Made by a program: the position numbers and the translations under genes
Part shown: in pieces, positions 8,766 to 21,779 of the stretch
Numbering within the stretch: the first letter of the stretch is position 1
How the letters are laid out: the number at the start of each line of letters is the position of its first letter
From: Ceratothoa steindachneri
Taxonomy: Eukaryota; Arthropoda; Malacostraca; Isopoda; Cymothoidae
DNA length: 64,000 nt
NCBI GenBank assembly: GCA_963969495.1
Contig: OZ018324.1
Span: 51,206,861 to 51,270,860, forward strand
Direction of reading: 5' to 3'
The notes under the pieces: model-generated
Databases searched by the model: none
What the model was told of the DNA's origin: nothing
The model's input: the letters and a program-made list of their open reading frames with translations, nothing else

Positions 8766-11700
8766 TGAACTAATTAAAAGTAATAAAGCTAACACTCCTT
8801 CCCGAACCTGATGAACTTCATAGACTTGATAAAACTAACAAACCTTTTTGAACCTAATGAATTTCATGGACTTGATAAAGCTAACACTCCTTCTTGAACC
8901 TGATGAACGCCATGGATGTGATAAAGCTAACACTTATGTGCCTGATGGACTGCATGGGCATGATAAAGCTAACAATCTCTTTTGAACCCGATGAATATCA
9001 TGGAGATAACAAAGTTAACAGTCTTGAGCTTGATAAAATTCATGGGCGTAATAAAGCTATCACACTTATTTGAACCTGATGTACACCCTCTCTTAAATCT
9101 GAAGAACGTCATGGAGTTTATAAAACTAACACTCCTTTCTAAACCAGAGGAAATTCATAGACTTGATGAAGCTAACACACCTTATTGAATCTGATGAACA
9201 CCAGGATGTGAAAAAGCTAACACTCAATCCTGAAACTGATGAACATCGTTGACCTGATAAAGCTAACACTCTATCCTGAACTTGATGCACTTTATAGACT
9301 TGATAAAGCTAACATTCCTTCTTGAACCTAACGAACCTCATTGATGTGATAAATCTAACACTCCTTCCTGCACCTGATAAAAGTCATGAACCTTATAAAA
9401 CCAACACTCATTCCAGAACCTAATGAACTTCATGGTCGTGAAGAAACTAACATTCCGTCCTGAACCTGAAGAACTTATTAAACGTGATAAAGTTAACACT
9501 ACCTCCTGAACATGATGAAAAGCATGGACATGATAAAGCTAACACTCTTCCACTACCCCATGAACTTCCTGGACTTGATAAATTGAACACTCCTTCATGA
9601 ACTTGATAAACTAATTAGAGATGATAAAAGTAACACTCCTTCCTCAAATTGATGAACTTATTGCACGTGAAAAAAGCTAACACTCCCTCCTGAACCTGAG
9701 GAACTCCATGGAGGTGATAAAGCTAACACTCAATCCTAAACCTGATGAACGTCATGGACATGATAAAGCTAACACTCTTTTCTGAACCTAAAGAACGTCA
9801 TGGACTTGATAAAGCTAACACTCCTTCCTGAAACTGACAAATCGCATGGACGTGACAAAGCTAACACTCCTTCTTGAACCTGATATATCTCATTCCTTCT
9901 GAACGTAATGAAAGTCATAGACATGATAAAGCTAAAAGTACTTCCGGAACCTAATGAAGCTCATGGACGTTATAAAGCTAACACTCCTTCCTGAACCAGA
10001 GGAACCTATTGGACCTGATAAAACTAATACTCCTTCTTGAACCTTAAACGTGATGAAATTCAACGACGTCATAAAGCTAACACTCCATCTTGAATACGAT
10101 TACCTTCATTGACTTGATAAAGGTAACAATCCTTCCTGAACCTGATAACCTTCATGAAAGTCTTGGACCTTATAAAGCAAACACTAGTTCTTGAACATGA
10201 TGAACGTCATGAACTTTATAAAGCCAACACTTCTTCCCGAACCTGATTAATTTCATGGACTTGATAAAGCTAACACTCCTTACTGAACCTAAGAACGCCA
10301 TGGATGTGATAAAGCTAACACTAAATCCTAAACTTGATGAACGTTGTGGACCTGATAAAGCTAACATTCCTTCTGAACATGATGAAAGTCATGGACGTGA
10401 TAAAGCTAAAAGTACTTCCGGAACCTGATGATCGTCATGGGCGTTACAAAGCCAACACTCCTTGCTGAATCAGATGAACCTATTGGACCTGCTAAACTAA
10501 TACTCCTTCTTGAAACTAATGAAATTCAACGACGTGATAAAGGTAACAGACCATCCTGATGCCGATAAACTTGATGGACTTGATAAAGGTAACTATCCTT
10601 CCGGAACCTGATGAGCTTCATGAAAGTGATAAACCTAACACTAATCCCTGCACCAGATGAAAATGATGGACGTTATAAAGCCAACACTCCTTCCGGAACT
10701 TTTTGAAATTCATGGAGGTGATAAAGCTAGCACTCCTTCCTAAACGTCTTGGACGTGATAATGCAGACACTTCGTCCTGAACTGATGGAAGTCATAGACC
10801 TTATAAAGCCATCAATCCTTCATTAACCCGATTTACGTCATGGGGGTGATAAAACTAACACTCATTTTCGAACCTGATTAACTGCATGGACTTGATAAAG
10901 CTAACACTTCTTCCTTAACCTGATGAAAGATATGGACGTAATAAATCAAACACTAAATTTTAAACTTGAACGTTGTAGATCTAATAATACTAACAATCCT
11001 TCCTGAACTTGAAGAAAGTCAAGGACGTGATAAAGCTAGCACACCTTCCTGAACCTGAGGAACGTCATGGAAGTGATAAATCTAACACTCTTTCCTGAAC
11101 TTCATGAAATTGATAAAACTAACACTGACTCCTTAACATAATGAACACCATGAACATGAATGATAAAGCTAACACTCAATCATAAATCTGATAAAGTTTA
11201 ACGAGGTGATAAAGCTAACACTCGTTCCTGAACCTAATGAAACTCATGGACTCCTTCCTGAAACTGATGAACGTCATGCAGTTGATAAAAATAACACTCT
11301 TTCTTGAACCTGATGAACGTCATGGACTTGATAATGCTAACACTCCTCATTAACATGAAGAACATCATGGAGGTGATAAAGCTAGCAATCCTTCCTGAAT
11401 TTTATGAACGTGCCATCAGGTAATAGAGGAAACACTCTTTCCTAACCCTAATAAACTTCATGGCACTACGAAAGCTAACAAACTTTCATGAACTTGAGTA
11501 ACTTCATGGTCGTGATGAAACTAACATTCATTCCTAAACCTGATGAACTGGATGGACGCGTTAAAGATAAAACTTCCTCCTGAACCTCAGGAACTTCATG
11601 GACTTAATAAAACTAACACTCCTTTCTGAACCTGAATCAGATGGACGAGATAGAGGTGATAAAGCTAACACTCCTGAGACTGATGGACTTAATGGGCGTG

Positions 11701-14700
11701 ATAAAGCTAACACTCTTTCCTGAACCTGAAGAACGTCATGGCTTAATAAAACTAACACTTCTTCATGAACCTGAGGAACCTAATGGACGTCATAAAGCTA
11801 ACACTCTTTCCTGAACTTGATGACTGTTATGAACGTTATAAAACCAACACTCATTCGAGAACCTGATGAACTCCATGGTCGTGATGAAACTAACACACTG
11901 TCCTGAACCAGATGAACTTTTTGACGTGATAAAGCTAACACTAAATTTTAAACTTGATGAACGTTGTGGACCTGATAAAACTAACACTCCTTCTTAAACC
12001 TGATGAAGTTCAAGGACGTGATAAAGCTAGCACTAGTTCCTGAATGTGATGAACGCGATAGACGTGATAAAACAAACACTCTTGAGACTCATGGACTTCA
12101 TGGGCGTGATAAGGCTAAGACTCTCTCTTGAACACGTTAAACGTCATGGAAGTGTTCAAGTTAACACTCTTGAGATTGATGAACTTCGTGGGCGTGATAA
12201 ACCAATCATTCAATGCTGAACTTGATGAACACAATGGACGTAATAAAGCTAACAAATTCCCTTGAATCTGAAGAGCGTCAGGGACTTGATAAAAGTAACA
12301 CTCCTTCCTGAAGCTGACGAAGTTCATGGCTTAATAAAACTAACACTCTTTCCTGAACCTGACGAAGCTCATGTACGTGATAGAGATAATACTATTTCCT
12401 GAAACTAATGAATATCATGAACGTTATAAAACTAACACTCATTCCTGAACCTGATGAACTTCATGGTCGTGAGGAAACTAACACTCCGCCCTGAACCTGA
12501 TTAGCTTCATGGACGTGATGAGGCTAAAACTCAATCCTAAACCTGAAAACGTTACGTTATTGTCCTGATAAAGCTAAGAAACCTTCTTAACTTAATGATC
12601 TTCATGGACTTGATAAAGCTAACACTCCTTCCTGAACCTGATGAACTCCATGGACGTGATATATTGAACACTCCGTCATGAACTTGATTGAATTATTGGA
12701 CGTGATAAAGCTAACACTCCTTCCTGAAACTAATGAACCCAATGGACGTGATAAAGCGAACACTCCTAAGCCTGATGGACTTCATGGGCGTGATAAGGAT
12801 CACAATCTCTCTTGAACCCGATGAACGGCATGGACGTGGTAAAGTTAACACTCTTGAATTTGATAAACTTCATGGTCCTGATAAAGCTATCAATCTTTCT
12901 GAACCTGATGAACACCATGGACGTGATAAAGCTAACACCCTCTTTTAAATCTAAAGACCGTCATGGAATTAAAAAAACTAACACTCTTTCCTGAACCTGA
13001 GGAACTTCAAAGACTTGATAAAGCTACCACTTCTCCCTGAATCTGGTGAAAGTCATGAACTTTATAAAACCAACACTCATTCGTGATACTGATGAATTTC
13101 ATGGCCGTGATGAACCTATCACTCCGTCCTAAACCGGATGAACTTATTGGACTTGATAAAGATAATACTCCCTCATCAACCTAATGAACTCCATGGACAT
13201 GACAAAGCTAACACATCCATGAGGAACGCCATGGATGTGATTAAGTTAACGCTCAATCCTAAACGTGATTATCGTCGTAGAACTGATAAAGCTAAGAATC
13301 TTTCTTGAACCTGCTGAAGTTCATGGACTTGATAATACTAACACTCCTTCCTAAACCTGATGGACTTCATGGACGTGATAAAGTGAAAAATCCTTCATGA
13401 AGTTGATTAACTATTTGGACCTCATAAATATAACACTCCTTCCTGAATCTGATAAACTTCATAGACTTGATAAAACTAACACACTTGTCTAAACCTGATG
13501 AACTTCATGTATTTGCTAAAGCTAACATTCTTTCCTAAATCTGATGAACGCGATGGACGTGATAAAGCTAACACTTCTGAGCCTGACAGAATTCATGGGC
13601 ATGATAATTCTAACTCTCTTTATTGAATCCGATGAACTACTTGGACCTGATAAAGTTAACACTATTGAGCCTAATGAACTTCATGGGAGTGACAAATCTA
13701 TCGCTGATTTCTGAACCTGGTAAACACAATAAATGTGATAAAGCTAACACCCTATTGAATCTGAAGACCGTTATGGACTTGATAAAACTAACACTCCTTC
13801 CTGACCTGAGGAACTTCATATACTTGATAAAGCTAAAGTAATTCCTGAATCTTATAAAAGCCATAGGCGTGATAAAGCTAACACTCAATACTAAACCTGA
13901 TGAACATCGTGAACCTGATAAACTAAGACTTTTTCCTGAAACTCATGAACTTCACGGACTTGATAAAGCTAACACTCCTTCCTGAACCTGACGAGCCTCA
14001 TGGACATGATAAAGCTGTCACTCCATCCTGAACCTGATGAAAGTCATTTACGTTTTAAAACCAACACTCATTCCTGAACTTGACGAACTTCATTATCGTG
14101 ATCAAATAAACACTCAGTCCTGAACGTGATGAACTGGATGGACGGGATAAATATAAAAATCCTTCCTGAAACTGATGAACTTGATGGACGTGATGAAGCT
14201 AACTCTCATTTCTTAACTTTATGAACTGTATGGACTCGATAAAGCTAGCACTACGTCTCCTGAACCTGCAGACCGTCATGGACTTGATAAAACTAAAACT
14301 CCTTCCTGAACCTTAGGAACTTCATGGACTTGATAATGCTAATCCTCCTTCCTGAATCTGATGAACACCATGGACATGATAAAGCTAACATTCAAACCTA
14401 AACCTGATGAACCTCGTATACCTAATGAAGGTGAAAATCTAACACACTTTTCTGATCCTGATGAACATCAATGATAAGATAAATCTAATACTCTCTCCTG
14501 AATCTGAAGACCGTCATGGACTTGATAAAACTAACACTCCTCAGTGAACCTGATGAACTTCATAGACTTGATAAAGCTACCACTCGTTCCTGAATCCTAT
14601 GAACGCCATGGTCGTGATAAAGCTAACTTTCAATCCTAAACCTGATGTGCGTTGTGGACCTGATGAGCTAACACGCATTCTTGAACTTGATGAACTTCAT

Positions 14701-16476
14701 GGACGTGATAAAGCTAACATTCCTTCTCCACTTGATTAATTATTTGACCTGATAAGGGCTAACACTCCTTCCTGAAGTTGATTAACTAATTTTACGTGAT
14801 AAAGATAACAGACCTTCCTGAACCTGATGAACTTCATAGACTTGATAAAACTAACAATCCTTCCTGAACCTGTTGAACATCATGGACTCGATAAAGCTAA
14901 CACACCTTCCTGAACCTGATGAACGCGAGTGACGTGATGAAGCTAACATTCAATCTTAAACCTGATGAACGTCATAGACCTGATAAAGCTAACACTCTTT
15001 CTTGAACCTGATGAACATCATGGACTTGATAAAGGTAACACACCTTCTTGATAGTGACGAACCTAATGGACGGGATAGAGCTTACACTCCTTCGTGAAAC
15101 TGATGAATGTCATAAACGTTATAAAACCAACACTCATTTCAGAACCTGATGAATTTCATGGTCGTGTTTGAACTAACACTTCGTCCTGAAGCTGTTGAAC
15201 TTTTTGGACGTGATAAAGCTAACACTTAATTCTTAACCTGATGAACGTTATGGACAGGATCAATCTAACACCCTTATCTGAACCTGATAAAATTCAAGGA
15301 ATATATAAAGCTAACACTCCTTTCGGAACCTGATGATATTCAAGGACGTCATAAATTGAACACTCCTTCATGAACGTGATTAACTAATTGGACTTGATAA
15401 AGCTAACACTCCTTCCTGAACCTGATGAGCTTCATAGACTTGACAACACAAACGCTCCTTTCTAAACCTAGTGAACTTCATGGACTTGATAAAGCTAACA
15501 CTCCTTCCTGAATCTAATAAACGCGAGGGCCCCGATAAAGCTAACACTCCTGAGCCTTATGAACTTCATGGGCGTAATATAGCTATTACTCCTATCTGTA
15601 CCTGATGAACACCATGAACGTGATAAATATAACGCCCTCTCTTGAATCTGAAGACCATCATGAAGTTTATAAAACTACTACTCCTTCCTGAAGCTGATGA
15701 ACTTCATAGAATTAATGTAGATAACACTCCTTCCCAAATCTGATGAACGCCATGGATGTGATAAAGCTAACACTCAATCCTAAACCTGATGAACGTCGTG
15801 GACCTGATAAAGCTAACACTCTTTCCTAAACCTAATAAACTACATGAACTTAATAAAGGTAACACTCCTTGTTGAACCTGACGAAATACATGGACTTGAT
15901 AAAGCTATCACTCCTTCATGAACCTGATGAAAGTTATAACGTTAGAAAACCAACACTTATTACCGAAACTAATGAATTCATGGTCGTGATGAAACTAACA
16001 CTCCGTCCAGAACCTCATGAACTGTATGGACTTGATAAAGCTAACACTCTCTTCTCAACCTAATGAATTCCATGGACGTAAAAAAGCTAACACTCAATCC
16101 TAAACCTGATGATCGTCATGGACATGATAAAGATAACACACTTTCCTTAACCTGATGAACTCCATGGACTTGATAAATCAAATACTCTTTCCTGAATCTG
16201 ATGAACTCCATTGACCTGATAAATTGAACACTCCTTCCTGAACTTGATTAACTAATTGGACGTAATAAAGCTAACACTGCTTCCTGAACCTGATTACATT
16301 CATGCACGTGATAAAGCTAACACTCCGTCCTGAACTTGACAATCTTGATTGACGTGATTAAGCTAACACTCCTTCCTTTACATGATGAACGTCATGGACG
16401 CGATAAAACTATGACTCCGTCTTGTACCTGATGAACGTCATGGACGTGTTAAACAAACACCCCGTTCTGAAATTGA
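8766..16476. repeat. 7.7-kb satellite array of a 46-bp unit (about 165 copies)
   Basis: The recurring landmark is GATAAAGCTAACACTCCTTC followed by CTGAACCTGATGAAC and TTCATGGACGT, making a 46-bp unit. The array runs without interruption for about 7.7 kb, hence roughly 165-170 units. Units are diverged, with variants of ACACTCCTTCCTGAAC, CATGGACTTGAT and CATGGGCGTGAT. Some multi-unit variants recur in the same order, implying a higher-order structure (see findings). Because 46 is not a multiple of three, each unit shifts the frame and stops accumulate; the 60-83-codon open frames inside are chance products. The array starts just after the palindrome cluster and ends abruptly before a T-rich stretch at 16490. 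Spacers of unrelated sequence are absent, so it is not a CRISPR. Confidence 0.95.
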
Positions 16477-16924
16477 TGAGTAGAAAACAAGATTTTTTTT
16501 CTTTTTAAACTTCGAAGGGTTATTATATTTAAGGAAACCTTTAGTCCATTGAACCATTGAAGTTTTATTAATAACACTGGGGAAAAATGTATTTGGTGAA
16601 TTGACAAAAGTACATTTTACTACCTAATTCGACCATACTGAATTCCAATCTGAAATCAGATTCTCTATAAATGCAACAGATTTTTCGTAATATAAATAAC
16701 TAATATTATACAATAATTTTCATTTTATCACGCCTATCATCATGCCCTAAAGTAATTTTGAATCATCCTTTTGCGTTATTTATAGTAAAGCAGGTTTTTT
16801 GCACAAACATTTTATTGTATATGAAATGAAACTTGAATTACAAATTAGGATTACAAATACTGTAATCAAATAGAGGCTGATTTATTAATGACCGTACATC
16901 AGGCTGAAGGACCTCTTCTTGATT

Positions 16925-17372
16925 TCAATCGGGCAAAAGTTTGCGTTTGTAAGTCTTCTCTGGCTGATCTCTTCTAATCGTCCAGCAGTAGTCCGCCATC
17001 ATGTGTCTATCCCAGTGACCTTGGTAGCGCTCTTCCATCGTCATCAAATCCTGATGGAAGCGTTCCCCTTGTTCGTCGCTCACGGCTCCCAGATTCTCTG
17101 GGAATCGGTCGAGGTGACTATTTAGGAAATTCAGCTTGAGACTCATGTTGCATCCCCGAATACGATATGCTAAAAGCATATTAGTAACCAGATCCTCGTA
17201 GTTATGCGCTTTTTTGTTTCCCAAGAAGATACGAACAACGGCAGAAAATGAGAGCCAGGCTGCCTTCTCTTTTTCATTCAGGGTGTTCGCGAATCTAGAA
17301 TCACTCAGAAATCTTCGGATTTTGGGGACCATCAAATACTCCTGCTTTTATTTTTTCGTATGATAAAGCAGG
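16925..17372 (-). pseudogene. MASSRGNC-family protein, C-terminal part (copy 1)
   Basis: The minus-strand frame encodes PKIRRFLSDSRF, AAWLSFSAVVR, LGNKKAHNYEDLV and LLAYRIRGCNMSLKLNFLN, then NSHLDRFPENLG, SDEQGERFHQDLM and DYCWTIRRDQPEK, ending close to the noncoding 3' end. This is the better preserved of the two C-termini: the block SDEQGERFHQ, a candidate catalytic or metal-binding segment with two Glu and a His, is in frame here, whereas copy 2 has a stop just before it. I do not know a characterised function. The fold could be RNase H-like, as in many transposases, but that is inference. Confidence 0.65.
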
Positions 17373-18000
17373 AAACGCCGATACTATGTGCTGAAAACAA
17401 TAATTGTTAGTGCTCAACGCCTTGACATAGTGCTTCATGAACCCCAGTTCGAGATGAAGTGGAGGGAAAACGATCTACTCTCGACTTACGATTGGCTCAT
17501 TTACAATGTTTGGCATTCCTGCTTCCAAAGTTTCCCGAACTAGCCAATCTTTTGATGACCAGTGTTTGTCACGGGCTCGACTGTCCCACATACAGATATA
17601 GCATGGAAACTTTGTATATCCCTTCTGCTGGCCAAGGATAAAGTTGACCATCTTAAGGTCTACACATATGATTCAATTGTGTTCATGGTACTTAAGTAAA
17701 TCCATGACCATTCTTATGTCATCGTGAATTTCTCGCAGATGGACAGAGTGACCAAGTGGAACTGCATCAAAGTCATTGCCATTATGCAAAATGACACACT
17801 TGAGGCTACGCTTGAAGCTATCCAAAAACAGTCTCCACTCAGCAGGGCTATAGGTGCCAAGTCCCAACTCGGTAAACAGAGCAGGAACATCGTGGCAGTA
17901 TACAAATTGTTTGTCCTCAGAGAAATACTTAACAAATGTACTCTCCCTTGTTCGTTAATATGATAGCCGTACCAATCTGTCAAGCATATATCTTTCACTC
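17373..18000 (-). pseudogene. MASSRGNC-family protein, middle part (copy 1), frameshifted
   Basis: Read on the minus strand, this contains the blocks AEWRLFLDSFKRSLKCVILH and GHSVHLREIHDDIRMVMDLL, which match KWRLFLDSSKRSLKCVLLH and GHSVHLQETHDHIRMVMDLL of copy 2. The frame is broken several times, including around 17650, where the segment with LGQQKGYTKFPC in copy 2 is degraded. The order of blocks is the same as in copy 2. Confidence 0.6.
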
Positions 18001-18101
18001 AACCTGGAGGCTAAAAGTTCTGCAGCTTTTTTGGAGAGCGCCAAACACGTATCAAGTCATTCAAATCTTCTTGATTGAAACAGTGAGGAGCTAATGACTG
18101 T

Positions 18102-18299
18102 TCAGCATCTGATGATGAATCTGCAGACTGAATCCATTCCGTGGACGTCCATATCAGGCACATCATTTTCAAAATATGCCTTATGAATGCGGATCACAAA
18201 GTTTGATATATTGCGCCTTTGACGAACTATCATGTAGCAGCCACATATGTAGCAGAAGGTGCCTGAATCATTAACACAATTTCCTCTTGACGAAGCCAT
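18102..18299 (-). pseudogene. MASSRGNC-family protein, N-terminal part (copy 1), internally deleted
   Basis: The start codon at 18297-18299 opens MASSRGNCVN followed by FCYICGCYM and RRNISNFVIR. After KAYFE the frame jumps to NDVPDMDV, which in copy 2 lies about 110 residues further on. The deletion removes the second and third CxxC pairs. A 3' splice-site-like tract (T-rich followed by CAG) sits about 16 bp upstream of the start, exactly as in copy 2, so the gene probably has a 5' UTR intron. Confidence 0.7.
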
Positions 18300-18585
18300 C
18301 ACTCTAACATGAGACCTGAAAAAAGAAACAATAATGTCAATATTTTGCACAATAACACTTATTACTATCTTACTACTATGTACTGTTAAGTATTTGCTTT
18401 CTAAAAGCACCCTCTGTCCGTCCAGAGGGCAGTTTTCGGGGAAATGAGAAAATAGAAATTAAATTACAGAATAACTATAGCATGTAGGTAAAAATGGATT
18501 ATATATTTGAAATCAGCATGAAAAAAGGAATTGAAATTGACAGAAAAATATATGTCACCATAAAATGTGATTAAAATTATTTGTG

Positions 18586-19889
18586 AGGGAACCCCACGTA
18601 GAATCTCTTGAGCAGACGGAACTTCCATGCGCTGCAGAAGGCCCGGTTAGGCCTAAATTGGTAAGCCTACCCCCCTTACCCCCCTTCCACAAGCGGTAGC
18701 CTCGAACCGTGTCCACCACGATTCACTTTTACACGGGCAGAATAGCCTCTGCAAGAAGATTCGAGGCCATTCGAGAGTAGAGCTGTTTTCCGCTTACCCC
18801 CCTCCCCAACCCTGGAGAGAGACTTGGACATAAATAGCGCTTGACTCCCATGAAGAGACACATAGTTGAGAAGTCTCGCCCGGACCCCAGAAGATTTCAC
18901 ATAGTTCCAAGTCAGGTGCTAACAACAAAGCAAAGTGACAGCTCAACTATTTTGTGCATTTGGAATTAGCCCCAGCCAGTGAGGTAATTCCACTTAACGA
19001 TCGCCACCGAGTGATTTTTCGGGCTTCTCTCGTCAACTCCTGTCGAAGCCCTCCTTCGTTCGCCCCTTATTTCGGGTGGCCGAAATACTCTCTCCTGGAC
19101 CGGAAGTTACCCCTCCCCCCTGTTTTGGGAGAACCGTCATCACTTCAAGTTCCCGCTCAGAAGTCCCGAGCGGCCTCACCCCACGTGCAGGAGACATCTG
19201 TAAGCCAACCCCCTCCCCCTTCAGTAACCCAATTGAGTTAATCCCCCCCCCATTTGAATAGTCTCCTCCTGTAATACCTTAAGTTCTAACTTCATAGTCT
19301 GATTTATAACTACAATTCCCCCCTTCGTTTACTGATGTGATTTTGTCCGTTAATTCTCTGAGGTAATTTTACACCTAAATTCTCTCATTATTTTTGTGTA
19401 AATAAAATTATATTTTTTTACATGCCTCTTTAAATAACCTTGAGCTTTGCCATTGTCCATAATTTACCTGACCTCGTTGCACTCTCTCACGCTAATCAGA
19501 CCGTTTAGATTAGTTGGTGTTCCGTCCCTTCATCGGTTCGCCTGTAAGTTATCGGTCCCTTCCCCATAGATATAATATGGTATTGATGTAATATAATGTC
19601 ATACCTCGACATTGTTCACCTGTGCAATAATCAGAATAAAAGAACACAAAGGGAGACAAATCGAAGAAGTGTATTTTTAAAAATTAAATCTAATGAGAAA
19701 ACCAACGAGGGTAAATCCCGCAGCAGGGAGTGGTGAACAGGGAAGATGTGAAACTACATGGAAGAAAAATAGCCGCTGATCTTCTGGGACTTGCAGCTGG
19801 GGCGGAGGGAGGGGGTACACAGTGGGGCCGGAAGGGCCCAGTTTTATGTTTACCATCGGATTTACTCCTGCTAAATCATCCACCTCAAT
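18586..19889. other. Unassigned sequence with possible LTR-like features
   Basis: No supported gene. The stretch contains C-rich tracts (about 18667-18685, 19206-19250) and an AATAAAAG at about 19636. Open frames at 18954-19241 and 18676-18900 are proline/serine-rich in places but match nothing I recognise. A degenerate LTR is possible; no second copy was found to support it. Confidence 0.3.
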
Positions 19890-20550
19890 CTAAGGAAGAA
19901 AAAGAACAATTAAATCCGAGGATCCAAATAATAAGAAAAGAAGAATTAAATTGGAGGAATCAAAGAAAAAGGAATAGATTAATTAAATTGGAGGAAGCAG
20001 AAAAATATGATTCAAATATAGGAGATCAAAGAATAATAAAATGATTAATCAAATATGAGGAATCAACTAAAAAGAAAAAGAAGAATCAAATTGGCGGAAT
20101 CAAAGAATATGAAACCAATGCATCAAATGGAATGAATCAAGAACAAGAAAAACACGAATTAAATTGATGGAATCAAAGAATAAGTAAAGACTAAATCTAA
20201 ATGGAGGAATCAAGAATAAGAGAAAAATGAATCAAATGTTATGAATCTAGAATAATATTATTTTATTCGAATGGGAGTTATCAAGAATAAGAAAAATACT
20301 AATCAAATTGGGGGAATCAAAGAATAAGTAAAAGAAGAATCAAATTGGAAGAGTCAAAAAGAGAAAAATAGATGAATCAAATGAACGGAATCAAAGAATA
20401 AGAAAAAAAGATTAATCAAATGGAAGGAATCAAAGAATAAAAGATTGATCAAATTGGAGCAATCAAAGAATAAGAAAAGATTAATTAAATTGTCGGAATT
20501 AAAGAATAAGAAAAAGAAAATTCAAAATGGAGGAATCAAAGTAAAAGAAA
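19890..20550. repeat. A/G-rich degenerate tandem array, ~37-40-bp unit
   Basis: The motif GGAATCAAAGAATAAGAAAA followed by AATCAAATTGGAGG repeats about 15 times with many substitutions and small indels. It is purine-rich on the plus strand. A third, different minisatellite follows directly at 20565. Confidence 0.8.
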
Positions 20551-20564
20551 GATATTTATGTGAT

Positions 20565-20735
20565 TAGTGCAGGTTTATTCTACGTGTTCACCTCTTATTT
20601 ATGCAGGTTTTATGTACGTATGCACCTCTTATTTATGCAGGTTTTATGTACGTATGCACCTCTTATTTATGCAGGTTTTATGTACGTGTGCGCCTCTTAT
20701 TTATGCAGGTTTTATGTACGTGTGCACCTCGTTCT
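20565..20735. repeat. 34-bp minisatellite, about 5 copies
   Basis: ATGCAGGTTTTATGTACG plus TATGCACCTCTTATTT repeats about five times with only a few substitutions, so it is younger than the neighbouring arrays. The apparent protein repeat (RFYVRMHLLFMQV) is only the translation of this unit. Confidence 0.9.
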
Positions 20736-20753
20736 TAAAATATAGGCTGATGG

Positions 20754-20842
20754 AGGACAAGGGAAGCGGCTTCGCAGTCAGATCTTCAGTCTGTGTAGTA
20801 CAGCCTATCTGGCACTAGCAATGGAGATTTGGGCTATAAAAA
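20754..20842 (+). mobile_element. Short SINE-like insertion (~89 bp), filled site
   Basis: The flanks CTCGTTCTTAAAATATAGG...TGATGG and AAATTAAAAGGTTTTCAATG recur at 21781-21830 without the intervening ~89 bp, so this segment was inserted here or lost there. It contains GCGGCTTCGCAGTCAGATC and ends in an A-run. The core is related to 21425-21525 and, in reverse, to the end of the LINE at 22300-22385. Confidence 0.68.
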
Positions 20843-21424
20843 AAATTAAAAGGTTTTCAATGGATATCTCCTAAAAATTTACTAATCTATTTTTTTCAGA
20901 TCCATGGATACTTAATTTATGTGTGCACATCTGATTCATACAAATCGATTCATGAAGATCGGGATGAAATTAGCACTCATGAAATCTACTGGTCCGAGCC
21001 TGTCCCTGGTAGACTGGCTAAACATGGTAGACAACGATTCAACTACTTCGTTCTTTAACTCCTTTAGGTGAGTTGTGAAAACTCAATTAGGCCACCATGC
21101 ATTCAATCAATTCATTCTTTACATTAAAATTTAGGAGGCAATTTTCTTAACATTTTGAATCTTTAGTTTCTTGTTATATTTTAACGGGATTTTTTTTTTA
21201 AAACAAGAACATTTTAGTCTTTACCCTGAAAAAATAGCTACTGGCCCCTAAAAACAATAAAGCAAACAATAAATTATTAGAGCAAATTTAGATAGGAAGA
21301 CTCTTGCGGATTGTTTTAAGTATTTTAAAAAAATTCAGATTATAGCTTTTTAGGGGGTATTAAAGCCTAGAAACTAAACATGGAGTTAAAAAAAACAAAT
21401 AGACCAAGAGTAAATTATTAAGGG

Positions 21425-21525
21425 ACAAGAGGAGGGGCTTCGCTACTCCTCCTTACAGAAGGAGCTTAGGATTTGCTGGCAGACTTTTGGTCTGTGTCCT
21501 ACGGCCTATCATGATTCTTTTTTCT
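21425..21525 (+). repeat. Second SINE-like unit related to 20754-20842
   Basis: GGCAGACTTTTGGTCTGTGT followed by CCTACGGCCTATC parallels the core of the 20.75-kb unit and the GCAGATCTTCGGTCTGTGG segment of the LINE at 22.3 kb. The 5' part differs. No target duplication was identified. Confidence 0.5.
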
Positions 21526-21779
21526 TTTCTCCATCTAAATTTGCTATAATAATTTCCATGCCAAAATTTTAATAAAATATCTGAACTTCACCATTTGTAA
21601 TTCTTTTAGTTTTAAAAAAGTCACAAAAATTCGATACTTATATTTATTTCTGAACTTTACCATTTTATTTTTTTTTAGATTATAAAGGAATAATTAGAAA
21701 TAACTTTGATACCAAATTGAAATCTACTTAAGTGACAACCGAACTAAAAGAAAAAATCTTATTCAAAACCTCAAAAAAA

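Larger units (their letters stand above)
16571..18583 (-). mobile_element. MASSRGNC element, copy 1 (unclassified mobile element)
   Basis: This is the reverse-oriented relative of 57515-59857, matching it in noncoding ends as well as coding blocks. The 3' end here (ATAACACTGGGGAAAAATG at 16571 on the plus strand) matches the other copy's terminus in reverse complement, and the 5' end (GTGATTAAAATTATT near 18570-18583) also matches. Noncoding homology to the same limits, with unrelated flanks, indicates a discrete mobile unit of roughly 2.3 kb before deletion. No long terminal inverted repeat or LTR is evident, so the superfamily is unknown. This copy has lost about 330 bp in the N-terminal coding part and carries frameshifts. 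Confidence 0.75.

Noticed and set aside
8766..16476. Regularly spaced repeats that might suggest a CRISPR array, plus many 60-83-codon open frames
   Set aside because: Units are head-to-tail without unique spacers, the setting is eukaryotic, and frames shift every 46-bp unit with many stops.
18954..19261. Two overlapping Pro-rich open frames
   Set aside because: No start context, no motif and no repeat partner; C-rich sequence explains the composition.
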